Shown: positions 57,772 to 64,000 of the stretch, piece by piece
Position numbering within the stretch: the stretch's first letter is position 1
How the letters are laid out: every line of letters begins with the position of its first letter
From: Rhizobacter koreensis
GTDB lineage: Bacteria > Pseudomonadota > Gammaproteobacteria > Burkholderiales > Burkholderiaceae_C
Assembly (NCBI RefSeq): GCF_013366375.1
Contig: NZ_JABWMJ010000001.1
Span: forward strand, 310,001-374,000
Length of the DNA stretch: 64,000 nucleotides
Direction of reading: 5' to 3'
Translations under genes and position numbers: made by a program
Notes under the pieces: model-generated
Seen by the model: the letters and a program-made list of their open reading frames with translations, nothing else
The model's database searches: none
Told to the model about the DNA's origin: nothing

Positions 57772-58947
57772 ATGAAGATCCACGAATACCAGGGCAAGGA
57801 GATCTTGCGCCAGTTCGACATCCCGGTTCCGCGCGGCTACCCCGCGTTCAGCGTCATCGAGGCGTCGGAGGCGGCCCAGAAGCTCGGTGGCTCGGTCTGG
57901 GTGGTCAAGGCGCAGATCCACGCCGGTGGCCGCGGCAAGGGCGGCGGCGTCAAGCTCGCGCGCTCGCTGGCGGAGGTCGAGAAGCTCGCCGGCGAGATCC
58001 TCGGCATGCAGCTCAAGACGCACCAGACCGGCCCCGAGGGCCAGAAGGTGCGCCGCCTGCTGATCGAGGAAGGCGCCGACATCCAGAAGGAGTACTACGT
58101 CGCCGCCGTCACGGACCGCGCGACGCAGTCGGTCGCGATGATGGCGTCGAGCGAAGGCGGCATGGACATCGAGCAGGTCGCCCACGACACGCCCGAGAAG
58201 ATCGTCAAGGTGTTCATCGATCCGCAGGTGGGCATGACCGATGCGCAGGGCGGCGAGCTCGCCGACGGGATCGGCGTTCCGCAGGCTGCCAAGGCGCAGG
58301 CGATCGACGTCTTCAAGAAGCTCTACCGCTGCTACATGGAGACCGACGCCTCGCTCGCCGAGATCAACCCGCTGATTCTCGAAGGCGGCAAGAACGGCGC
58401 CGCGCCGACGATCAAGGCGCTCGACGCGAAGTTCAACTTCGACAGCAACGCGCTCTTCCGCCACCCCGAGATCGTCGCCTACCGCGACCTCGACGAGGAA
58501 GACCCGGCCGAGATCGAAGCCAGCAAGTTCGACCTCGCCTACATCCAGCTCGACGGCAACATCGGCTGCCTGGTCAACGGTGCCGGACTCGCGATGGCGA
58601 CCATGGACACCATCAAGCTGTTCGGCGGCGAGCCCGCGAACTTCCTCGACGTCGGTGGCGGCGCCACCGCCGAGAAGGTGACCGAGGCGTTCAAGATCAT
58701 GGTCGGCAACCCCAAGGTCAAGGCGATCCTCGTCAACATCTTCGGCGGCATCATGCGCTGCGACACCATCGCCGAAGGCGTGATCGCCGCGTGCAAGGCC
58801 GTCAACCTGCGCGTGCCGCTCGTCGTGCGGATGAAGGGCACCAACGAGGAGCTCGGCAAGCAGCTGCTGGCCCAATCGGGTCTGCCCATCATCAGCGCCG
58901 ATTCGATGGCCGAGGCCGCGAAGAAGGTCATGGCTGCAGTGGCCTGA
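57772..58947 (+). CDS. sucC: Succinyl-CoA ligase, beta subunit
   Basis: The 391-residue ATP-grasp subunit of the TCA-cycle enzyme that makes ATP or GTP from succinyl-CoA. It starts [22 protein letters not shown]. It has [37 protein letters not shown] and [19 protein letters not shown] with [18 protein letters not shown]. The 62 bp before sucD hold no other gene; the pair forms the catalytic complex. Confidence 0.97.
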   Translation: MKIHEYQGKEILRQFDIPVPRGYPAFSVIEASEAAQKLGGSVWVVKAQIHAGGRGKGGGVKLARSLAEVEKLAGEILGMQLKTHQTGPEGQKVRRLLIEEGADIQKEYYVAAVTDRATQSVAMMASSEGGMDIEQVAHDTPEKIVKVFIDPQVGMTDAQGGELADGIGVPQAAKAQAIDVFKKLYRCYMETDASLAEINPLILEGGKNGAAPTIKALDAKFNFDSNALFRHPEIVAYRDLDEEDPAEIEASKFDLAYIQLDGNIGCLVNGAGLAMATMDTIKLFGGEPANFLDVGGGATAEKVTEAFKIMVGNPKVKAILVNIFGGIMRCDTIAEGVIAACKAVNLRVPLVVRMKGTNEELGKQLLAQSGLPIISADSMAEAAKKVMAAVA

Positions 58948-59009
58948 ACCGGAGCGGCGCCGCGTCGCGGCGCCCCCGATTCGCGCCACTTCAGCTCGAG
59001 GAAACATCC

Positions 59010-59906
59010 ATGTCCATCCTGATCGACAAGAACACCAAGGTCATCACGCAAGGCATCACCGGCAAGACGGGGCAGTTCCACACCCGCATGTCGCGGGAGT
59101 ACGCGAACGGCCGCAACTGCTACGTTGCCGGCGTCAACCCCAAGAAGGCCGGCGAGGACTTCGAGGGCATCCCGATCTTCGCGACGGTGAGCGACGCCGC
59201 GCGCGAGACCGGCGCCACGGTCAGCGTGATCTACGTGCCGCCCGCGGGCGCCGCCGCGGCGATCTGGGAAGCGGTCGAGGCCAATCTCGACCTCGCGGTC
59301 TGCATCACCGAAGGCATTCCGGTGCGCGACATGCTCGAGCTGCGCGCGCGCATGCGTGCGCGCGAGGCCGCCGGCGGCAAGAAGACGCTGCTGCTCGGCC
59401 CCAACTGTCCGGGCCTCATCACGCCCGACGAGCTCAAGATCGGCATCATGCCGGGCCACATCCACCGCAAGGGGCGCGTCGGCGTCGTCAGCCGCTCCGG
59501 CACGCTGACCTACGAGGCGGTGGCCCAGCTCACCGAGGTCGGTCTCGGGCAGTCGAGCGCAGTCGGCATCGGCGGCGATCCGATCAACGGCCTCAAGCAC
59601 ATCGACGTGATGAAGCTGTTCAACGACGACCCGCAGACCGAGGCGGTCGTCATGATCGGCGAGATCGGCGGCCCCGACGAAGCCGAAGCGGCGCGCTGGT
59701 GCAAGGACCACATGAAGAAGCCCGTCGTCGGCTTCATCGCGGGCGTCACCGCGCCGCCGGGCAAGCGCATGGGCCACGCCGGCGCGCTGATCTCGGGCGG
59801 CGCCGACACCGCCGAGGCCAAGCTCGCCGTCATGGAGGAGTGCGGCTTCACCGTCACGCGCAACCCGTCGGAGATGGGCCGCCTGATGAAGGGCCTGCTC
59901 GGCTGA
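59010..59906 (+). CDS. sucD: Succinyl-CoA ligase, alpha subunit
   Basis: The 298-residue CoA-binding subunit. It has [24 protein letters not shown] at the start, the CoA contact [10 protein letters not shown], and the phosphorylated active-site His256 in [21 protein letters not shown] is also conserved. AGGA lies about 9-12 nt before the ATG. The end MKGLLG is usual for SucD. Confidence 0.97.
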   Translation: MSILIDKNTKVITQGITGKTGQFHTRMSREYANGRNCYVAGVNPKKAGEDFEGIPIFATVSDAARETGATVSVIYVPPAGAAAAIWEAVEANLDLAVCITEGIPVRDMLELRARMRAREAAGGKKTLLLGPNCPGLITPDELKIGIMPGHIHRKGRVGVVSRSGTLTYEAVAQLTEVGLGQSSAVGIGGDPINGLKHIDVMKLFNDDPQTEAVVMIGEIGGPDEAEAARWCKDHMKKPVVGFIAGVTAPPGKRMGHAGALISGGADTAEAKLAVMEECGFTVTRNPSEMGRLMKGLLG

Positions 59907-60157
59907 GACAGGAAGCGCGGGATCACGCGGCGCGGCCCCGGCGAGCCTGTTGTGCGGCGAGTGCCGGCGTGCCCCCGACGCAGCCGACGCGCCGGCCTGC
60001 CGCGGGTGCCCTGGGCGAGTGCCTGCCGCGACACCGACGACACATTTGTCACGGCCCCGGGTCCGGCGCAACCCGAGGGCTCGCGCGCGCGGGGAGCGCG
60101 CCGCCGGGCGCGCAACGTTCGAGGCACAATCCCGCGCGTGCTTCGACCCCCCGCCCC

Positions 60158-60940
60158 ATGACCCTCGAGCTGCATTGCGCGACCGACACCGGGCGGGCGC
60201 GCACCAACAACGAAGACTCGGTGGTGGTCGACGAGACCTCGATGCTCGTCGTCCTTGCCGACGGCATGGGCGGCTACAACGCCGGCGAGGTCGCGAGCGG
60301 CATGGCGACGTCGTTCATCCGCACCGAGCTCGGCCGCTGGCTCGCCGAGGCCTCGCAGAACGCGAGCGACGCCGAAGTGCGGCGCGCGATGGACATCTGC
60401 GTCGACAACGCGAACCGCGCGATCTTCAACGCCGCGAACTCGAACCCGCAGTACGCCGGCATGGGCACCACGCTGGTGGTGGGCGTGTTCCGCAAGGACC
60501 AGCTGCTGCTCGGGCATATCGGCGACTCGCGCGGCTACCGCTGGCGCGGCGGCAAGCTGCAGCAGCTCACCCACGACCACTCGCTGCTCCAGGAGCAGAT
60601 CGACTCCGGCCTCATCACCGCCGAGCAGGCGGCGTTCTCGTCGAACAAGAACCTGGTCACGCGTGCCGTCGGCGTCGAAGACACGGTCCTGCTCGAGACG
60701 CACCTGCACGACGTGCAGCCGGGCGACCTTTATCTGCTGTGCTCCGACGGGCTGTCGGACATGGTTCCCGACGCCACGATTTCGCAGTTGTTGCAGAGTT
60801 GCGACTTACTGCCGGAAGCGGGCGACGCGCTGATTGCAGCGGCCAATGAAGCGGGTGGAAAGGATAATATCTCCGTCGTTCTCGCCCGGGTCAAGGAGCC
60901 GGCGGGTGGCGGGCGGCCCTGGTGGCGGCTGCGCCGATGA
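60158..60940 (+). CDS. PP2C-type serine/threonine protein phosphatase
   Basis: A 260-residue metal-dependent phosphatase. Metal-binding acidic motifs are RTNNED (Asp20) and ADGMGG (Asp35), then GHIGDSRGYRW, LCSDGLSDMV and GGKDNISVVL, so the active site is complete. It lies 68 bp before an FHA-domain gene, a partner typically phosphorylated by Hanks-type kinases. No kinase gene is in the window. Related PP2C/FHA/kinase sets control secretion or cell-wall functions; the target here is unknown. Confidence 0.93.
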   Translation: MTLELHCATDTGRARTNNEDSVVVDETSMLVVLADGMGGYNAGEVASGMATSFIRTELGRWLAEASQNASDAEVRRAMDICVDNANRAIFNAANSNPQYAGMGTTLVVGVFRKDQLLLGHIGDSRGYRWRGGKLQQLTHDHSLLQEQIDSGLITAEQAAFSSNKNLVTRAVGVEDTVLLETHLHDVQPGDLYLLCSDGLSDMVPDATISQLLQSCDLLPEAGDALIAAANEAGGKDNISVVLARVKEPAGGGRPWWRLRR

Positions 60941-61008
60941 CGATGCGCGGCTTCGCGCGTCGCGGCCCGCGAAGGGCCCTCCAGAGGAATGAGACCGAGG
61001 TCTGAAGA

Positions 61009-61716
61009 ATGGGCAAGCTGATCGTTTCGCTCGACGGTGTGGTGATCAAGGAAGTCCAGATCACCAAGGACAAGACCACCCTCGGCCGTCGCCCGTACAA
61101 CGACATCGTGATCGACAACCTCGCCGTCAGCGGCGAGCACGCCGTGCTGCAGATGGTCGGTGCCGACGTCTTCATCGAAGACCTCAACAGCACCAACGGC
61201 ACCTACATCAACGGCAAGGCCGTCAAGAAGCAGCTGCTCGCCCACAACGACACGGTCGAGATCGGCAAGTACAAGATCAAGTTCATCGTCGACGACGGCA
61301 CCGACTACGAGAAGACGATGATCATGAAGCCGGGGGCGGCGGCGCCTCTCGGTGCGGCGCCGGTGCCTGCAGGCCCCGGCGTGCGCGAGCCCATGGGCAT
61401 GGCGTCGCTCGGCGGCAACTCGGCCTTCGGCGGCCTGCATAACGCAGGCAACCTGGGCCCGGCCACGATTCGCGTGATGAACGGCGCGGCGGCGGGTCGC
61501 GAGGTGGCGCTCACCAAGGTCGTCACCACCGTCGGCAAGCCGGGCGTGCAGGTCGCGTCGATCACCAAGCGCCCGAACGGCTACGTGCTCGCTCATGTCG
61601 AGGGTGCGCGTCGCCCCAACGTGAACGGCAACCCGGTCGCGGGTGAGACGGTCGGCCTCAAGAACGGCGACGTGATCGAGCTCGCCGGCACGCAGATGCA
61701 GTTCGTGCAGGCCTGA
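61009..61716 (+). CDS. FHA-domain protein
   Basis: A 235-residue protein with an N-terminal forkhead-associated domain (about 20-95) that reads phosphothreonine. The conserved Gly-Arg (LGRRPYNDIVIDN), Ser-x-x-His (VSGEHA) and Asn-Gly (NSTNGTYINGK) are all present. A Gly/Ala/Pro linker follows (about 105-150). A second, divergent FHA-like fold forms the end (VTTVGKPGVQVASITKRPNGYVL, NVNGNPVAGETVGLKNGDVIELAGTQMQF) without the Ser/His pair. It probably works with the adjacent PP2C. It ends at a strong terminator. Confidence 0.92.
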   Translation: MGKLIVSLDGVVIKEVQITKDKTTLGRRPYNDIVIDNLAVSGEHAVLQMVGADVFIEDLNSTNGTYINGKAVKKQLLAHNDTVEIGKYKIKFIVDDGTDYEKTMIMKPGAAAPLGAAPVPAGPGVREPMGMASLGGNSAFGGLHNAGNLGPATIRVMNGAAAGREVALTKVVTTVGKPGVQVASITKRPNGYVLAHVEGARRPNVNGNPVAGETVGLKNGDVIELAGTQMQFVQA

Positions 61717-61738
61717 GCCGCGCACGTGCTCGAGAACG

Positions 61739-61767
61739 AAGGTCCGCATCGCGGACCTTTTTCTTTT
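61739..61767 (+). terminator. Intrinsic terminator after the FHA gene
   Basis: A 9-bp stem AAGGTCCGC / GCGGACCTT with a three-base loop (ATC) is followed by TTTCTTTT. It lies 22 bp after the FHA stop and separates the PP2C-FHA unit from the next gene. Confidence 0.88.
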
Positions 61768-62009
61768 GAGCCTTCGTTGGATCTCGTAGCGCTCGAGTAG
61801 CGGCGCAAGCCCCTGTCGGCGCGCGGCGCGCCGTAGCCTGATCTTCCCGGCGACGGCGCGCGGAACCGCCTTCTCGCGTGGATCCCGCAGGCGCAGTGCC
61901 GTGCCGACCAGCCCGAATGCGTCTCGCGGCGTGTGGGTCGGCCGCGGTCGAGCAGCGGCACGTTCGGTGGCTGCGTCGTCGGGGACTGAAGCGCTGCGGT
62001 CACGTACCA

Positions 62010-62025
62010 CGTGATGCATTTCACA
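62010..62025 (+). promoter_or_regulatory. CRP-like binding site
   Basis: CGTGA-TGCATT-TCACA matches the CRP consensus core TGTGA-N6-TCACA at nine of ten positions. It overlaps a second exact inverted repeat TCACGT-ACC-ACGTGA (62000-62014). It is 113 bp before the ATG of a cAMP-phosphodiesterase-like gene. Confidence 0.5.
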
Positions 62026-62137
62026 TGACCCTTCGCCACACCGGGGTGGCCCTCCCGAGCGGTACGAAATGCGACATCGGACGCTTGTGCACCGACCCGG
62101 CTCGACGCAACATCGCGGGCTCATTCCTCGCCCTCCC

Positions 62138-62947
62138 ATGATCGTTCACGTGCTCGGCTGCTCCGGGTCCATCGCAGCCGGCTGCAGGACCACCGCATTC
62201 CTTCTCGACGACGACGTGCTCGTCGATGCCGGAACGGGGGTCGGCGACCTGCCGCTCGACGCGCTCGCCCGCATCGACCACATTCTGGTCAGCCACTCGC
62301 ACCTCGACCACATCCTCTCGATCGGTCTGCTGGCCGACAGCGTGATGCGCGAGCGCCGCCGCCTCGGCCGCGGCCCCATCAGCGTGCACGCGCTGCCCGA
62401 GACGATCGCTGCGCTGCGCGCGCACATCTTCAACGGCGTGATCTGGCCCGACTTCACCCGGCTACCGAGCGCCGATCAGCCGGCCCTCGCGCTGCTGCCG
62501 ATCGCGGTCGGCGAGGTGCTGACGCTCGGCGGCAAGCGCATCGAGGTGCTGAGCGCCTCGCACACCGTCCCGGCGGTCGGCTTCGCGGCCGCCGACGGCA
62601 CCGACGGCGGCTGGTGGGTGTTCACCGGCGACACCGGTCCCAACCCGGCGTTGTGGCGTCGTCTCACCGACATGAAGGTGACGCACCTCGTCATCGAGAC
62701 CGCGTTCGGCAACGACGAGCGCCAGATCGCGCGCATCAGCGGCCACCTGTGCCCGGCGGCACTGCGCCACGAGCTCGCCCAGCTCGGCGGCAGCGCCGAC
62801 GTCTACATCACCCACATCAAGCCCGGCGAGATGGACGCGGTGATGACCGAGATCGGCCGGCTCGCCACTCCGCACCGCGTGCACGCGCTCGCCGCCGGCG
62901 ACCGGATCCGCGTCGGCGCAGCGGCGGGGGTGCAGGCATACGCCTGA
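62138..62947 (+). CDS. Metallo-beta-lactamase-fold 3',5'-cyclic-nucleotide phosphodiesterase (class II type)
   Basis: A 269-residue MBL-fold hydrolase. The metal motif HSHLDH (His53, His55, Asp57, His58) is followed by HTVPAVGF (third metal His), FTGDTGPNP and HIKPGEMDAV. The overall pattern, with LGCSGSIAAGCRTTAFLLDDDVLVDAGTG at the start, is that of class II cyclic-nucleotide phosphodiesterases (yeast PDE1 and bacterial CpdP). It may hydrolyse cAMP. It lies after the PP2C-FHA pair but in its own transcription unit. Confidence 0.87.
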   Translation: MIVHVLGCSGSIAAGCRTTAFLLDDDVLVDAGTGVGDLPLDALARIDHILVSHSHLDHILSIGLLADSVMRERRRLGRGPISVHALPETIAALRAHIFNGVIWPDFTRLPSADQPALALLPIAVGEVLTLGGKRIEVLSASHTVPAVGFAAADGTDGGWWVFTGDTGPNPALWRRLTDMKVTHLVIETAFGNDERQIARISGHLCPAALRHELAQLGGSADVYITHIKPGEMDAVMTEIGRLATPHRVHALAAGDRIRVGAAAGVQAYA

Positions 62948-63405
62948 GGGCTGGCCAAGCGCAGATCGATGCGGAGGATCTGCGCGCGCGAAGCTTTCAT
63001 GCTGCGGAGGCAGGTACGCCGAGCCCGTGGCGCACCGCTGCCGGGCCGCGTAGGAACGTCAGCCGCGGCGACGTGATCAGCCCGGCGGCGCCATCGGTGC
63101 ATGTGTCGTCGCGGAGGCTTACGGTTGAGGCCCCTGCCTTCGTCGCTTCAGCGCTTGCGTGGAATGCCTTCCTGAGCGCGTGGGGTTGCGTCGGCCGCTC
63201 GCCACCGGGTACACGCCAGCCCGATGTGCCTCACCGAAGTGACACTTTTCGTCAGACCACCGGTTCGCGTCGGCTCGTGATGACGCGATGTGACGGAGTT
63301 GGTCGGGGCCAGCGATGGAAGTCACGGAAACCAGGGGCGAAACGGCTGGCACGGCCGCTGCAACTAGAGAGTCGTTCCACCCCCACCCCCGCAGGAGTTT
63401 TCTGA
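62948..63405. other. 458-bp intergenic region upstream of the pilin gene
   Basis: It carries no credible gene. A sigma-54 promoter occupies 63347-63362. GTGACAC (from 63238) and a TGTGACGG sequence (63290s) lie about 50-110 bp further upstream and contain the short TGTC/TGAC words seen at activator sites such as those of PilR; this is only suggestive. Confidence 0.6.
63347..63362 (+). promoter_or_regulatory. Sigma-54 promoter of the pilin gene
   Basis: TGGCACG-GCCG-CTGCA agrees with the sigma-54 consensus TGGCACG-N4-TTGCA at all but one position. Transcription would start near 63373, 33 nt before the ATG. Type IV pilin genes are classically controlled by sigma-54 with PilR. Confidence 0.85.
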
Positions 63406-63852
63406 ATGAAGCGTACCGTTCAACAAGGTTTCACCCTCATCGAACTGATGATCGTCGTGGCGATCATCGGCATCCTGGCCGCCGTGGCTCTGCCCGCGTA
63501 CCAGGACTACATCGCCAAGTCGCAAGTCACGGCCGGCGTCGCTGAAATCAACCCCGGCAAGACCAAGATCGAGGACATCTATGGCGGCAGCGCTGCGGCG
63601 AGCGGCACCGATGTGACGCAGCTGGGCTTGAAGGCCGACACGGATCGTTGCGCGATCACGATGACTGGGTTCGCCGCTGTCGGAGACGCCGGCACGATCG
63701 TCTGCACGCTCAAGGGCAATGGTCAAGTCAATGGCAAGACGGTCACCTGGAGCCGTACGGCTGATGCCCCGGCGACGGGCGCCACCGGTATCTGGTCCTG
63801 CGCCAGCAACGCGGCTCGGAAGCTGACCCCCAAGGAATGCCCGGGCGTCTAA
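63406..63852 (+). CDS. pilA: Type IV pilin (PilA-like major pilin)
   Basis: A 148-residue type IVa prepilin. A short basic leader MKRTVQQG is cut by PilD before Phe9 ([34 protein letters not shown]). Glu5 of the mature protein and the hydrophobic N-terminal helix are standard. The C-terminal domain has four cysteines (DRCAIT, VCTLKG, WSCASN and KECPGV) that probably form the D-region disulfides. AGGAG lies 8 nt before the ATG. A sigma-54 promoter precedes it and a terminator follows, so it is monocistronic. Confidence 0.96.
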   Translation: MKRTVQQGFTLIELMIVVAIIGILAAVALPAYQDYIAKSQVTAGVAEINPGKTKIEDIYGGSAAASGTDVTQLGLKADTDRCAITMTGFAAVGDAGTIVCTLKGNGQVNGKTVTWSRTADAPATGATGIWSCASNAARKLTPKECPGV

Positions 63853-63873
63853 CGTCATCGCGCTGACCGAAGT

Positions 63874-63903
63874 GGCGGGCCCTTGTGGCCCGCCTTTTCT
63901 TTT
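63874..63903 (+). terminator. Intrinsic terminator of pilA
   Basis: An 8-bp stem GGCGGGCC / GGCCCGCC with the loop CTTGT is followed by TTTTCTTTT. It lies 21 bp after the pilin stop codon. Confidence 0.9.
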
Positions 63904-63936
63904 GGAGCGCCTTTCAGCAACAGTCAAGACCTCGAC

Positions 63937-64000
63937 ATGGAAGCTTCGATCAAGCGGATCCTCGCGAGGCGAGCGGTGGCGACACGTGCTCTCGCTCAGT
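63937..64000 (+). CDS. Possible start of the next gene (cut by the window end)
   Basis: An ATG at 63937 opens a frame (MEASIKRILARRAVATRALAQ) that runs off the end without a stop. The ribosome site is weak and 21 residues are too few to identify a family. In many Burkholderiales a pilin gene here is followed by a PglL/Wzy-type O-oligosaccharyltransferase, which would be worth checking, but nothing in this fragment shows it. Confidence 0.35.
   Translation, partial: MEASIKRILARRAVATRALAQ

Larger units (their letters stand above)
61717..62137. other. 421-bp intergenic region before the cAMP phosphodiesterase-like gene
   Basis: It holds the FHA gene's terminator (61739-61767) and, further on, a CRP-like palindrome at 62010-62025. 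Both strands have open frames but none with a plausible start, ribosome site or family. I see nothing else in it. Confidence 0.6.

Noticed and set aside
62000..62014. TCACGT-ACC-ACGTGA palindrome as an independent repressor operator
   Set aside because: It overlaps the CRP-like site and there is no candidate repressor nearby, so it is mentioned only with that site.
61593..62039. Minus-strand open frame in the gap after the FHA gene, containing a basic helical-looking segment (GLAPLLERYEIQRRLKRKR in another frame)
   Set aside because: No start with a ribosome site and it crosses the FHA terminator and gene; at most a decayed gene fragment, which I cannot support.

Overview
The window is about 64 kb of very GC-rich, gene-dense chromosomal DNA from a Gram-negative bacterium, most likely a betaproteobacterium of the order Burkholderiales. 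The reasons are the Kdo and lipopolysaccharide-export genes, a Bug-family tricarboxylate-type binding protein, GatCAB, and the order recA-recX-DUF2889-sucC-sucD followed by a type IV pilin. The species cannot be named from this sequence. I see no rRNA or tRNA gene, insertion sequence, prophage, integrase or CRISPR array. Base composition looks even throughout, so this reads as core chromosome rather than an island.

Layout. 1-7.1 kb: the end of mnmE, a cyclic-nucleotide-binding-domain protein, a CPA2 cation/proton antiporter, the chain kdsD-kdsC-lptC-SDR oxidoreductase (Kdo synthesis and LPS export), and a glycine-rich RRM RNA-binding protein. 7.2-11.5 kb: a metal/cobalamin-receptor-like protein, a GMC oxidoreductase, a small unknown protein, a TauE/SafE exporter and a thioredoxin-like protein. 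11.6-15.7 kb: a complete sulfate ABC importer (sbp-cysT-cysW-cysA). 16-21.4 kb: an HDOD protein, then on the minus strand a GltI-like glutamate/aspartate-binding protein, a DctB/AauS-type sensor kinase and a DctD/AauR-type sigma-54 activator. 21.6-25.8 kb: a secreted M14 carboxypeptidase with a GlyGly-CTERM-like tail and a large lipoprotein. 25.9-37.6 kb: a membrane-anchored unknown, a Bug protein, an FeS-type photolyase relative, a peptide ABC importer (YejBEF-like with a divergent binding protein) and an acetoacetyl-CoA synthetase carrying an unusual insertion. 37.6-45.2 kb: aldo/keto reductase, flavin reductase, AmpG-like permease, M48 protease, carboxylesterase, exonuclease III, pyrE and a DUF4124 protein. 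45.4-48.8 kb: gatCAB. 48.9-55 kb: the rod-shape cluster mreB-mreC-mreD-mrdA-rodA. 55.2-60 kb: recA-recX-DUF2889-sucC-sucD. 60.1-64 kb: a PP2C phosphatase, an FHA protein, a cAMP-phosphodiesterase-like metallo-beta-lactamase protein, a type IV pilin and the first codons of a possible next gene.

Regulation visible in the DNA. A CTG-N10-CAG LexA box overlaps the recA promoter. A near-consensus sigma-54 promoter lies before the pilin gene, and three weaker elements of the same pattern lie in other intergenic regions, including one just before the M14 peptidase and beside the sigma-54 activator gene. A CRP-like site lies upstream of the cAMP phosphodiesterase-like gene. Intrinsic terminators follow the RRM gene, the cys operon, the lipoprotein, the FHA gene and the pilin.

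No wholly new multi-gene system is evident. The most unusual items are the roughly 89-residue insertion in acetoacetyl-CoA synthetase, the sensor/activator pair coupled to an orphan GltI with no permease, the secreted peptidase/lipoprotein pair with a sigma-54-like promoter, and the CRP-like site before a cAMP-degrading enzyme.
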